From the NCBI GenBank assembly GCA_018669005.1, contig JABJAL010000072.1:124001-188000 (forward strand): a stretch of 64,000 bases of DNA, in the 5' to 3' direction. The stretch is from Nitrospinaceae bacterium. Its GTDB lineage: Bacteria; UBA8248. Positions 9,329-18,605 of the stretch are shown piece by piece. The notes beneath the pieces are model-generated. The model saw only the letters and a program-made list of their open reading frames with translations, searched no databases and was not told where the DNA came from. The translations under genes and the position numbers were made by a program. Numbering within the stretch: position 1 is the first letter of the stretch; every line of letters begins with the position of its first letter.

Positions 9329-9595
9329 TTATGGCAGTTTTAGCTGGACGGCTACACCGCCTTCGGGGCCCGAGGTGGATGAAACGTGTTTAACGCCTTC
9401 AGCTTCGGCGCTTTGGGGCACACTCGTTGAGGGCTCTCCCTCGTCGAGCCATACTTCTAATAGTTCGCCGGAACCCATTTCCTCGATGGCGAGTTTTGTA
9501 CGTACCCAGGTCATCGGACAAATCTCGCCCAAAAGGTTCAAAGTTTTATCAGGTTTCAAAGTAGGTCTTCGCTCCCTTGAATTGATGAAAGGCAT
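9329..9595 (-). CDS. TusA/SirA-like sulfur carrier protein
   Basis: Small protein (88 aa) of the TusA family, which hands persulfide sulfur between enzymes in tRNA thiolation, molybdenum cofactor or sulfur-oxidation pathways. The core LLGEICPMTWVRTKLAIEE carries the family active-site cysteine (residue 26). The usual CPxP reads CPMT, with the second proline replaced by threonine. The glycine-rich turn (MGSGELLEVWLDEG) is typical. Its start is only five bases from the divergent bioD start, so the two share an upstream region. Which acceptor it serves is not visible here. Confidence 0.8.
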   Translation of the reverse strand: MPFINSRERRPTLKPDKTLNLLGEICPMTWVRTKLAIEEMGSGELLEVWLDEGEPSTSVPQSAEAEGVKHVSSTSGPEGGVAVQLKLP

Positions 9596-9600
9596 GACTC

Positions 9601-10332
9601 GTGGCTGATCCTGCCATTTTTTTAACTGGAACGGGAACCGGTGTGGGAAAAACGGTGGTCGGGTGCGCCCTGGTGTCTTTGTGGGCCTCTATTGGCCGTA
9701 TGCCCCGGGTGCTCAAGCCAGCCGAGTCGGGCTGTGAAAAAATTGATGGCTCCCTTTATCCACTGGATGCGGTGGCCCTGAAACAGGCGGCCGGGGATGA
9801 GCGTCCGATTGATGAAATATGCCCGTACCGCTATGCACTTCCGATGGCGCCCGCCCATGCTGCCGAGGAGGAAGGGAGCACACCGGACATCGCCCAAATC
9901 GAAGAAATCGTTTCAGGTTTGAAAAAGCAACCCGGACCACTTCTTGTGGAGGGAGCGGGGGGGCTTCTTGTTCCGCTGGCCAGAGGCGTGTTGATGAGCG
10001 ATCTGGCGAGGCGATGTGACTTGAAGCTTTTAATTGTTGCGCCTTTGGGGCTCGGAACGCTGAACGACACGCAGCTTACTGTGAGGGCGGCCCGAGCCGA
10101 GGGGCTCTCTATCGCGGGTGTTGTTCTGAACGATCTGACTGGAGAGGATTCGCCTGCCGCGAGACGGAATCCTTGTGCGATTGAAGAGCTTACAGGCGTC
10201 CGGTTGCTGGGGGTGTTTCCACGCTTGCCCGAAATTGAGTCAGAGATTAGAGAAGGTGTTGGTGTAGGATCCCGGGCGGCAAAGCGCCTCCGGGAAGCTG
10301 TGGGTAAGATAGATTTCTCGTCGCTGGGGTGA
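9601..10332 (+). CDS. bioD: Dethiobiotin synthetase
   Basis: ATP-dependent ring closure of 7,8-diaminopelargonate with CO2 to dethiobiotin, the penultimate step of biotin synthesis. The P-loop TGTGTGVGKT sits at residues 9-18, the substrate and metal region PAESG near 41-45, and VEGAGGLLVPL near 117. Length 243 fits BioD. The GTG start has AAGG eight bases upstream. No other biotin gene is near, so the pathway is dispersed. It ends eight bases from the convergent potassium channel gene. Confidence 0.93.
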   Translation: MADPAIFLTGTGTGVGKTVVGCALVSLWASIGRMPRVLKPAESGCEKIDGSLYPLDAVALKQAAGDERPIDEICPYRYALPMAPAHAAEEEGSTPDIAQIEEIVSGLKKQPGPLLVEGAGGLLVPLARGVLMSDLARRCDLKLLIVAPLGLGTLNDTQLTVRAARAEGLSIAGVVLNDLTGEDSPAARRNPCAIEELTGVRLLGVFPRLPEIESEIREGVGVGSRAAKRLREAVGKIDFSSLG

Positions 10333-10339
10333 GTTTATC

Positions 10340-11347
10340 CTATTCTTTCTGCGCTGATTCCGGGCCACTTTGAAGATATTCCCTGAGGGAGGCAATCTGC
10401 TCAGGCCGCCCCATTGCGTACAGAGTGTCTCCTATCTGAATAATGTGGTCGGCTCCGGGATTAAAGGTCATCTCCCCATCTCTTTTGGATGCCAATATAT
10501 ATACCCCGGTTTCCTGTCCGATGTTCGAGCACCTTAGGTTCTGGTCGCCCCATGAAGATGTGTCAGATATGACGGTTTCCTCGAAATCCCAATCCTTGGA
10601 TGTGTATCCTGCAATCGTGTCGAAAAAATTCGCCAGCTTGGGTCGCAGGACGGATTCGGCCATGCGTAGCCCACCCATTGTATATGGAGAAATAACGCGG
10701 TTGGCCCCCGCAGCTTGGAGTTTCGGAATTGCGCTGTCTCTGACGGCACGGGCCACCACGAAGAGATCTGAATTGAGGCGTTTGGCCGACAAGGCGACGA
10801 ATACGTTCTCCGCGTCTGAGGGCATGGAGCTTATGAGCCCCACGGCGCGCTCCACCCCGGCTTCGATGAGGGTGGCATCGCTCGTGGCGTCACCGACGAC
10901 GACCGGGATGCCATCATCGATAAGTTCCGCCGCTTTATCCGGGTTGTTTTCAATGACCGCATAGGGGCGGTTTTCGCGCCTGAATTCGCGGCAGATAACG
11001 AATCCGATGCGCCCGTAACCGCAAACGATATGATGTCCTTTTAGTTTATGAATTTCGCGCACTCTTTTTCGCCTCCCCAATATTTGACGGACGCGCCCCT
11101 CGATCATGATCTCGGCGATGCCAGCCATGACATAGAAAACCGCTCCGACACCTAGCAACAAAAGAACGGCAGTGAATAATCTTCCGTTGGAGCTTAGTGG
11201 ATGAACTTCCTGATAGCCGACAGTCGTGATGGAGATGATGGTCATATAAAAGGCTTCATTCAGCGACCACCCTTCAATTAGGGCGTAGCCGGTTGTACCA
11301 AATACGGTGATTCCAAGAAGAATTGCGGTGAAATATAAGAATTTCAT
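10340..11347 (-). CDS. Potassium channel with RCK (TrkA-N/TrkA-C) domains
   Basis: Two-TM pore plus cytosolic gating domain, as in MthK. TM1 (about 5-23), a pore helix with the selectivity filter TTVGYQE (about 41-47) and TM2 (about 58-80) are followed by a Rossmann-type RCK domain starting HIVCGYGRIG (about 106-115) and a TrkA-C domain near the end (GDTLYAMGRPEQ). GYQ replaces the usual GYG/GYGD, a variation seen in some prokaryotic channels; I infer a potassium or monovalent cation channel. About 335 residues, with no operon partner. Confidence 0.88.
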   Translation of the reverse strand: MKFLYFTAILLGITVFGTTGYALIEGWSLNEAFYMTIISITTVGYQEVHPLSSNGRLFTAVLLLLGVGAVFYVMAGIAEIMIEGRVRQILGRRKRVREIHKLKGHHIVCGYGRIGFVICREFRRENRPYAVIENNPDKAAELIDDGIPVVVGDATSDATLIEAGVERAVGLISSMPSDAENVFVALSAKRLNSDLFVVARAVRDSAIPKLQAAGANRVISPYTMGGLRMAESVLRPKLANFFDTIAGYTSKDWDFEETVISDTSSWGDQNLRCSNIGQETGVYILASKRDGEMTFNPGADHIIQIGDTLYAMGRPEQIASLREYLQSGPESAQKE

Positions 11348-11471
11348 GGGCCCAGTTTCCTTCCCGAACCAAAGGTTTTTGGAACGGGCATTATACGACC
11401 AGAATCTGCTATGGCGAGTGCCTTTAAGTTAAAAGTGGAGGGCCCTAAAGAATTTGGAAACCGAGCAATTT

Positions 11472-12392
11472 TTAGCCCAACAATGAGAATATCTCATTTC
11501 CCAGCCGAGAGCGGGCTTCATCCAAAACCGGGAGGACAGCTTTCTTGAATGCCTCGCGCTCCTCTGAGGTAAGGCTAATGACCTCGATGCCCTCTTCAAG
11601 CATCTGGACACGCAGTTCCTCTTCTTTGGCAAAAGCCGACTGGCGTTGCACCTGGATCGCCTCACAGGCCGATTTTCGGACTGCGAGTTGTACGCTCTCG
11701 GGCCAGGAGTCAAAGCTGTCTTTGTGTGTATAAAGGCCTCTGGCACCGAAAAAATGTCCGCTCATGGTGACGTGGTTGTGATGTTTGTCTACGCCGTAGG
11801 TGACGGTGTTTGCCAGTGGATTTTCTTGGGCATCTACATCGTGAGAAACAATTTTTTCTATGCCCTCTTTCAAGTCGACAGCAACCGGCACTGCTCCAAG
11901 CATCTCGAATGTTTTGATGTGAACTTCGTTGGGCTGAAGACGAACGCGCATATCTTTGCAGTCGGCGGGGGAGCGGACCGGACGAAGGCGATTTGATAAA
12001 TGGCGGAAGCCGTTGTCCCAGTAGCCGAGCACCCGGTACCCCGTCCGATTTTCAGTTTTTTCGGTCAGGTAATCTCCGAGTGCACCATCGAGAGCGGCGT
12101 GGGCAGCAGCTTCGTTTTCGAACACGAATGGCAGATCGATGATCTCAAGTTCGGGTACGCGGCTAGTCACATAACTGGTGGAAAAATAACACATCGTAAG
12201 AAGGCCGCACTCGACCATTGAGAGAAGATCGTCAGCACGGTATCCGAAATCGAGAACGTTCCAGAATAGATCGACGGTGACTTCGTCTCCGAGTTGTTTT
12301 TCGAGAGATTCTTTGAAATGAACGGAAGCCAGGCTATGGGTAGAATCGGGGGGCGAATAGCCGCCGAGGCGAATAATGATATTTTCAGACAT
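11472..12392 (-). CDS. DctP-family TRAP substrate-binding protein lacking a signal peptide
   Basis: The 306 residues align in character with DctP-type extracytoplasmic binding proteins: an N-terminal beta strand with IRLGGYSPPDS, the DLPFVF segment and the carboxylate-binding region around MRVRLQPNEVHIKTFEMLGA written over the usual R-x-P motif. The first residues (MSENIIIRLGG) go straight into the fold. Upstream the frame reaches a TGA after four codons, so no signal peptide is possible. AAAGGA precedes the ATG. No DctQ or DctM genes are adjacent. The protein may work in the cytoplasm as a ligand sensor or enzyme, which is inference. Confidence 0.78.
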   Translation of the reverse strand: MSENIIIRLGGYSPPDSTHSLASVHFKESLEKQLGDEVTVDLFWNVLDFGYRADDLLSMVECGLLTMCYFSTSYVTSRVPELEIIDLPFVFENEAAAHAALDGALGDYLTEKTENRTGYRVLGYWDNGFRHLSNRLRPVRSPADCKDMRVRLQPNEVHIKTFEMLGAVPVAVDLKEGIEKIVSHDVDAQENPLANTVTYGVDKHHNHVTMSGHFFGARGLYTHKDSFDSWPESVQLAVRKSACEAIQVQRQSAFAKEEELRVQMLEEGIEVISLTSEEREAFKKAVLPVLDEARSRLGNEIFSLLG

Positions 12393-12638
12393 AAGAAAAT
12401 CCTTTCAATAATTAAAGCCGAATATGGCAAAACGGAAGGCTATCATATTGAAAATAAGGGTGTCTTCACCTAGAGGCGTATGTGTGGAACTGTATTGTTT
12501 TTAGATAGTTGCGAATTTGTTTGCTGTATGTTCGTGCTCTTGGGAGCCCCATGTCCCTTGACGCTCTCTCATCTATTAGGCATGTTTCGGACCTGATTTT
12601 TAGGGGTCTGTTTCGTGTTTGTGAAGGAGTTTAAATAT

Positions 12639-13235
12639 ATGGCAACTCTTCAAGAGCAACTCTTCGTACAAGTCGCCACCCGATCTTTGAATAACCTGGC
12701 CAAAAATCTTCAGAAAAAATATGAGCCTAAAAAAGGAGATAGGTTCAGCACTAAGGGAATTACTTACGAAATTGGTCCTCCAAAATACGTGGAAGACGGA
12801 ATTCGATTCGAGATAAGTAGCAAGATTCCGGGCGATGAATTTCCCACTGATTACAATCAAGCCCAATATTTTGAGGAAATCGAAAAGGTTTGCCGCAATT
12901 CCGAGAAAAAGCCTTCTTCCTCTGACATGGAAAATATTATTCGCGAAACGCGTGACCAGGAACGCAAGGAGCGCGATTATGTGAAGCTGGCTTATCAGTA
13001 TTCGAAAAACGAGCTTTACGATGAAGGCGAGATTGTAAAAGAAGTCGAGGATTATGCGAAAAATCCCGACAAAGAATTGCCGCCTGCGGTCTCGGGCGCT
13101 AACACGCTGGCTGCTCGCCTGATTCTCAGTAAACTTGAGGGTAGCATACTTGGTTCTGCCGAAAAAAATATCGAAGACTTAATCAAAGCAAACGAAATCG
13201 TTCGTTCCGAGTTAAAGAAGCTTAAAAAAGCGTAA
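12639..13235 (+). CDS. Hypothetical soluble protein (198 aa)
   Basis: Highly charged, largely helical protein without signal peptide or membrane segment. The ATG at 12639 has a good AGGAG eight bases upstream, better than the GTG at 12615. Middle and C-terminal parts are rich in lysine and glutamate (for example RETRDQERKERDY) and end in ELKKLKKA, with coiled-coil character. Nothing identifies a family. It is monocistronic, bounded downstream by a clear terminator, and its codon usage resembles the neighbours, so it is probably a genuine expressed gene. Confidence 0.65.
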   Translation: MATLQEQLFVQVATRSLNNLAKNLQKKYEPKKGDRFSTKGITYEIGPPKYVEDGIRFEISSKIPGDEFPTDYNQAQYFEEIEKVCRNSEKKPSSSDMENIIRETRDQERKERDYVKLAYQYSKNELYDEGEIVKEVEDYAKNPDKELPPAVSGANTLAARLILSKLEGSILGSAEKNIEDLIKANEIVRSELKKLKKA

Positions 13236-13295
13236 CATTTCAACTTTTAGGCTGAGATTATAGGTTCGCAAAAGTAGCTCTAGGCCAATATTTTG

Positions 13296-13332
13296 AGCGC
13301 CCCGCTCTTTTTGAGTTGGGGCGCTTTTTTTT
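13296..13332 (+). terminator. Rho-independent terminator
   Basis: AGCGCCCC (13296-13303) pairs with GGGGCGCT (13318-13325), with an inner CTC/GAG extension across a TTTTT loop, and an eight-base T run follows. It closes the unknown gene at 12639-13235. Confidence 0.9.
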
Positions 13333-13455
13333 CTGGCGCTGGCTGTCATTTCCTTGGATTTTGCAACTAATAATTTACTCTAAATCCCTGCGTGACCTCG
13401 CAATCGGTTTCATGTAAATTTTATTGGATTAAGGTTTTAGCGTCCGCCTGCCTAA

Positions 13456-15066
13456 ATGTTCTCTCCGAGTGGCCAAACTGTGTACGATATAATATTTCAT
13501 GAAGCAACTATTTTTGATGGAAGCGGTGATTCTCCTTTTATCGGTAATCTGGCGATAGAGGGGGATTCGATTGCGGCCGTAGGGCCCACTTCACTATCGG
13601 GGGCTCGCCGGGATATTGATGCCGCTGGTATGGCTCTTTCGCCCGGTTTTATCGATATACATGGCCATTCCGATTATTACCTTTTAATGAACCCCACCGC
13701 CGAAGCGAAAGTTCGCCAGGGCGTAACTACCGATGTTGGTGGCAATTGTGGCTACGCGGCAGCGCCCATCGGCGGGCTTGAGGTCGAGGAGCGGCGCGAG
13801 TTTTATAGAGAGCAGTTTGGCCTCGAAATTCCTTTTCTACGGTTGGACGAGTATTTGAACCACGTCGAAAGCGTGGGTGTGTCGGTAAACTATGCTCCTT
13901 TGATCGGCCATAACACGATTCGAGCCAGTGTTATGGGCGGAAGCGATCGTGTTGCCAGCCCGGACGATCTCGCCCAGATGGATCGAATGGTGGATGAAGG
14001 GATGCGTGATGGCGCGTTCGGTATTTCAACCGGATTGGTGTATGCCCCGGCCTGTTTTGCCGATAGGGAAGAATTGACGGCGCTATGCCGGACCTCGGCG
14101 CGGTATGGTGGCCTGTTTGCTACGCATATGCGAAGCGAGGGGGTCCAACTTCTTGAGGCGATAAATGAAGTTATCGGTATTGCCCGTGATGCGGAACTTC
14201 CTCTTCAGATTAGCCACCTGAAAACTGCGGGTGAGAAAAACTGGGACAAGCTGGATGCTGCATTTGAGCTGATTGAGGGGGCGCGCTCGTTGGGGCAGGA
14301 CGTTACCTGTGATCGCTATCCCTATATTGCGTCGAATACTCATCTAAGTGCGCTGCTCCCTGATTGGGTACATAATGGCCAGACGGATGAGAAGATTGCC
14401 CGGCTTCAAGATTCTGAGACCCGAATTCGAATTTGCTCGGAACTCAAGGAAAAGTATCCGGATCCGATTTATTGGAATCGGGTTTTAATCAGTCGCGTTC
14501 TAACGGATGAAAATCGTTTTTGTGAAGGCATGACTGTTGGGAAACTCGCAGAGAAAAGAAGGGTTGAACCAGTCGAGGCTATGATGGATCTTCTCGTCGA
14601 TGAGAAGTTGACTGTCGAGATCCTGATTTTCATGATGAGCGAGAAGAATATGCGCCGCGTTCTAGAGAAGCCTTATGTCATGGTCGGCTCCGATTCTGCC
14701 GCTTTGACCCACGAGCCTCCGCTGGGGGCTGGAAAGCCCCATCCCAGAAATTTCGGCACATTTCCTGCGGTGCTGGGAAATTTTTCGAGGGACGAAGGGT
14801 TGTTTTCTCTGTCCGAGGCGATTCGGAAGATGACTTCTGCGCCCTGTGATCGGTTAGGTATAAAAAATCGGGGAAGACTTGCTGCCGGAATGAAAGCAGA
14901 TGTTGTTTTGTTCGACCCCGAGAAAATTCGAGACACGACCACCTATGAGTCGCCAGTGTCTTATCCGTCCGGTATTGAAATGGTTCTTGTGAACGGAGTT
15001 GTTGTTATAGATAGTGGGGAACATACGGACGCTCGCTCAGGGTGTGCGCTACGAAGGCAGGGTTGA
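13456..15066 (+). CDS. N-acyl-D-amino-acid deacylase (amidohydrolase superfamily)
   Basis: Zinc hydrolase of the D-aminoacylase group, which frees D-amino acids from N-acyl or N-carbamoyl derivatives. The 536 residues carry the small N-terminal beta domain, the metal motif GFIDIHGHSD (about 63-72), the family segment TTDVGGNCGYA (about 94-104), a histidine in FATHMRSEG, the QISHLKTAG lysine/histidine strand and the C-terminal GRLAAGMKADVVLFD strand. It could also act in turnover of D-amino acids from cell wall. It ends four bases before the next start, so it probably shares a message with the TPR protein. Confidence 0.88.
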   Translation: MFSPSGQTVYDIIFHEATIFDGSGDSPFIGNLAIEGDSIAAVGPTSLSGARRDIDAAGMALSPGFIDIHGHSDYYLLMNPTAEAKVRQGVTTDVGGNCGYAAAPIGGLEVEERREFYREQFGLEIPFLRLDEYLNHVESVGVSVNYAPLIGHNTIRASVMGGSDRVASPDDLAQMDRMVDEGMRDGAFGISTGLVYAPACFADREELTALCRTSARYGGLFATHMRSEGVQLLEAINEVIGIARDAELPLQISHLKTAGEKNWDKLDAAFELIEGARSLGQDVTCDRYPYIASNTHLSALLPDWVHNGQTDEKIARLQDSETRIRICSELKEKYPDPIYWNRVLISRVLTDENRFCEGMTVGKLAEKRRVEPVEAMMDLLVDEKLTVEILIFMMSEKNMRRVLEKPYVMVGSDSAALTHEPPLGAGKPHPRNFGTFPAVLGNFSRDEGLFSLSEAIRKMTSAPCDRLGIKNRGRLAAGMKADVVLFDPEKIRDTTTYESPVSYPSGIEMVLVNGVVVIDSGEHTDARSGCALRRQG

Positions 15067-15070
15067 AATA

Positions 15071-18000
15071 ATGGATCTATATTCTAGTTTGGGTCTGGTC
15101 GCCGCGATGGCTTTAAGCGCCCTTGTGGCTGTGTGGCTTTTGTATAAACGCTCGCGCAGGGATGAATTTCCCGAGGAGACCTGGGACCCCTATATCGCGC
15201 AAAAAAACAGGGAAGATGGAGACGCTTATCTTGATGTGGAGGATATTTCTGGAGTTCCACAGAGCGCGGGCCCAACCACCGTATCGCACCGTCTGATGGC
15301 GTTCGGAGAGAACCCTGGTCAAAAAACTACAGAAGATAAATTCCAAGAAGAGCCTGCATCGAAAGAAAACCAGGGCGAGTCTGAAATGGGTGAGCAGGTT
15401 GAGTTGCTTGCGGGAGAGCCACAACCTCTAACGGATAATGAGCAAGACGACTACGGGGCGGAGCCGAACTTAATGTCTGAAGTTTCGCCGGCTCAAGAAG
15501 GCTCCTCTTCAAGCGAGTCGTTGTTCGATTCACTGCCGCCTCTTGATGAGGCACCTACTAAAGCTCCTACTGAATCTACTTCGGGTGAATCGTTGTTCGA
15601 TTCACTGCCGCCTCTTGATGAGGCACCTACTAAAGCTCTTGCTGAATCTACTTCGGGTGAATCGTTGTTCGATTCACTGCCGCCTCTCGATGAGGTACCT
15701 ACCAAGGCTCCTGTTGAAACCTCTTCGGGTGAATCGTTGTTCGATTCACTGCCGCCTCTCGATGAGGTACCTACCAAGGCTCCTGTTGAAACCTCTTCGG
15801 GTGAATCGCCATTCGATGCTCTCGTTGCCCCCAAGGATGTGCCTTATCGCCATACGGTGGCAGAGTTGATGGGTGTGGGTGTAATTAATTTTTCACCGAA
15901 CACCGAGGCCGATTTGGCTGTGGCGAATGAAGAAGAGCGAGGCGATTCTTTATCTGACCCCTCGCCTTCGATGAGTTCGAACGAAGAAAGTAGCGTTTAC
16001 GGCGGGGCGGAGTCGGAATCTTCTGAGGCTGAAACTACGGAGTCTAATGAAGAATCCTGGCCGACACCCGAAGAAGAGTTGAATCGCGATTCTTCAACGG
16101 AGCCGACGTTCTCGAGGTCTGATACCGAGCCGATTTTGCTCAGTGATGAAATTCCTCATGAAACGGAATCATCTGTCTCTCCGGCTACCGAGCCAGGGCG
16201 GGAGGAAAGCGTTCAGGATGAGGAGCCATCTTTCACGATGGAGTCTCTGACTTTTAACAACGACGAACAAGCTGCGCCTCCTGTGATGTACAAACCTGAA
16301 ACATCACTACTTTCCGAAGGGGAAGATGATTCATCAGAGCCCGTGTCTTTGTCGGACGATGATAGTGATGAGTCCGTGCTGGATGAATATGTCTCCGGGA
16401 TAGAGAATGAAGAGCAGCATCGAGGTGAGGAGGCGTCTTTTACGCTTGAGTCTCTGTCATTTGAGGGGGATGAGGAGAGCGAGCCTCCTGTAAGGTATGA
16501 GCCTGAAACTACTTCCTCTCCGGAGGAATATGAAGAATCACAGGAGGCGGCTTCAGTAGACGAATCTTCCCTCCTTTCTGAGAAAGAGCCCGATGGTCTG
16601 GATGAAGAAAAAGTTCAAACAATTGATGATCAGCTCCCTGCAGGGGAGCTGCCGGGCGACACCGATGTATCGCTAACATCGGAAAATGTGGAAGCCTCGG
16701 AATTCGAAAGAGGAGACTTGGATTCTGTCGAAGAGGCTCCCATGGCTTTTGATATGCCCTCCGATGGGCAAGAGTTTATTGATACTGAAGAAAAGGCACA
16801 GGAGATACCGGCTGGATTAGAAACATCAGAATCGATTCAAGACGCGGATGAAAATCATGAAGTGCCTGACTTGATTCTTGGGGAAGAATCGATTGAGCCA
16901 GAAATTGACGAGAAGCTTGAGCAGAGATTAGATGGAACTGACGATTTAATTCTCGATTCGTCGGAGATGGTGGACGAGCCCCCTGATATTACTCTGGAAC
17001 CGAATGAAATAGAGGAAGAGTCTGAAGAAATTTTCGATGCGGTGGAGATGGAAGAAGAACTCCCCAAGGTAGAGACAGCGCAAGACGAGGCGATGGAGCC
17101 GCCGAAAGATGACTCGTTAGAAGGGCCGGTGTCCGAGGAGTCCATGGATGTTTTTTCTGTGCTTGAGAGTGAGCGGGCAGAGTCTTTGGTCGATATGCCG
17201 CAAGGGCCTATTGGAAATGCGGGGCTATTCGACGATGAAGAAGATGAATCGGAATTATTGAAAGGGATTAGCCCTGAGGTTGAATCGGGGAAAATTCTTC
17301 AAGGAATGGATTCTGTCGTTGGCGATGAAGAAGAAGATGCCGCTCATGATATTGGCGGAGATACATTTGCCGATGAAAGTGTTTTTGAGCCTCTTTCTCC
17401 TGTGGAAGAGAAGCTAACTATCGAGCCTCTTTCAGGGAAATCGATGTATGAGATAGTGAAAAAATTTGTTTCCCTTTATTGTTCGAATAATCTCCTTTTG
17501 CTCGAGGAGCAAAGCGAATCATATCCGAAAGAAATCGAAGAAATAGCCAAAGCTGGCTGGGACGATATTTGTGCGCGCTTGGAGATGCGTAAAGAAATTG
17601 AGGCGGAAGAGTATCTTCGGATTGGGATAATGGAACACATGTTAGGTCATTATGACATCGCCCTTGTTCATTTTAAAGAGGCGCTCCGCCGTGCGGAGAA
17701 AATGGGTCCTGTTTTGAATGCCCTTGGTGTGACTAGTTTTAGCCGGGAGAAAATTGATCCGGGCATATCCTATTTCAAGGAGGCTATCCGGGAGGCGGGT
17801 ACGGATGTTGCTCTATTGGCGGCGTCTAATAGAAATTTGGCGATTCTTTATCAGTCGAAGGGCGATCTCGAAAATGCTGCGGTGTCTGTTGTTTCTGCAC
17901 TGAAGTGCATGGCAGAGGATGAAGATCCAGGAACCCTCGCGGGCCTATATTTTAGGGCCGGACAATTGTTCAGAAAACTTGGTGAAATTGAAAATGCCCA

Positions 18001-18586
18001 CCATCATCTATCAGAATCCACTCATTTGTATCTTCGTGCTGGAGACGATGAGGCACGGACTCGCTCGTTGGTCGCACTTTCCTCGACGCAGACGGAAATG
18101 GGTGAATATGATGGCGCTTTAAAAAATCTGGATGAGGCCGTGTTGTTGTGCCGAAATTCAGGAGACAAGGCAGGAGAAGCGCTCGTCGTAGGGCAAATGG
18201 GTGTAGCTTATTCCGATCAAGATCAATATACGCGCGCCCTGGAATGTTACGAAAAGGCGATAATCTTGAATCGCTCGCTGGGAAATCGAAAAGGGGAAGG
18301 TGCGAATCTCAGCAATATTGGGAATATTCATTATTTCCGTGGCGATCTTGAAGAGGCTTTGAGTGCTTATGAGGAAGCGCTTGAGATTAACCGAGAACAA
18401 GAGCACATCATCGGGCAGGCGACAATATTGGGAAACCTGGCGCGTATTTATATCGAAATGAAGATGTTTCCGGATGCCACTGAAAGGCTGCGGGAGTCGC
18501 TTGAAATGTTCAGGTCGGTCGGAGCGCAAACCCAGATGAAAAGCATTCAAGAATTAATCGAAGAGTTGGGAGCTGAACAAGAATAA
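15071..18586 (+). CDS. Large membrane-anchored acidic protein with C-terminal TPR array
   Basis: A 1,171-residue protein in three parts. An N-terminal membrane segment (LGLVAAMALSALVAVWLLY, about 7-25) is followed by a basic KRSRR stop. A disordered, very acidic region of roughly 800 residues comes next, holding four near-identical 24-residue repeats. The C-terminus (about 850-1160) has at least six tetratricopeptide repeats. The layout recalls FimV-type scaffolds but there is no LysM domain, so this is analogy only. The ATG at 15071 is chosen over an earlier in-frame codon at 15014 that would cut into the deacylase gene. It is inferred to be a cytoplasm-facing scaffold at the inner membrane. 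Confidence 0.82.
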   Translation: MDLYSSLGLVAAMALSALVAVWLLYKRSRRDEFPEETWDPYIAQKNREDGDAYLDVEDISGVPQSAGPTTVSHRLMAFGENPGQKTTEDKFQEEPASKENQGESEMGEQVELLAGEPQPLTDNEQDDYGAEPNLMSEVSPAQEGSSSSESLFDSLPPLDEAPTKAPTESTSGESLFDSLPPLDEAPTKALAESTSGESLFDSLPPLDEVPTKAPVETSSGESLFDSLPPLDEVPTKAPVETSSGESPFDALVAPKDVPYRHTVAELMGVGVINFSPNTEADLAVANEEERGDSLSDPSPSMSSNEESSVYGGAESESSEAETTESNEESWPTPEEELNRDSSTEPTFSRSDTEPILLSDEIPHETESSVSPATEPGREESVQDEEPSFTMESLTFNNDEQAAPPVMYKPETSLLSEGEDDSSEPVSLSDDDSDESVLDEYVSGIENEEQHRGEEASFTLESLSFEGDEESEPPVRYEPETTSSPEEYEESQEAASVDESSLLSEKEPDGLDEEKVQTIDDQLPAGELPGDTDVSLTSENVEASEFERGDLDSVEEAPMAFDMPSDGQEFIDTEEKAQEIPAGLETSESIQDADENHEVPDLILGEESIEPEIDEKLEQRLDGTDDLILDSSEMVDEPPDITLEPNEIEEESEEIFDAVEMEEELPKVETAQDEAMEPPKDDSLEGPVSEESMDVFSVLESERAESLVDMPQGPIGNAGLFDDEEDESELLKGISPEVESGKILQGMDSVVGDEEEDAAHDIGGDTFADESVFEPLSPVEEKLTIEPLSGKSMYEIVKKFVSLYCSNNLLLLEEQSESYPKEIEEIAKAGWDDICARLEMRKEIEAEEYLRIGIMEHMLGHYDIALVHFKEALRRAEKMGPVLNALGVTSFSREKIDPGISYFKEAIREAGTDVALLAASNRNLAILYQSKGDLENAAVSVVSALKCMAEDEDPGTLAGLYFRAGQLFRKLGEIENAHHHLSESTHLYLRAGDDEARTRSLVALSSTQTEMGEYDGALKNLDEAVLLCRNSGDKAGEALVVGQMGVAYSDQDQYTRALECYEKAIILNRSLGNRKGEGANLSNIGNIHYFRGDLEEALSAYEEALEINREQEHIIGQATILGNLARIYIEMKMFPDATERLRESLEMFRSVGAQTQMKSIQELIEELGAEQE
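15518..15805 (+). repeat. Four in-frame 72-bp tandem repeats
   Basis: Units begin at 15518, 15590, 15662 and 15734, each 72 bases and encoding 24 residues around SLFDSLPPLDE(A/V)PTKAP. A fifth, decayed copy starts at 15806. Units 1-2 share an A-type and units 3-4 a V-type variant, so pairs of units were probably duplicated in turn. Confidence 0.95.
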
Positions 18587-18605
18587 AATTCACTTCAACT
18601 GAAAA

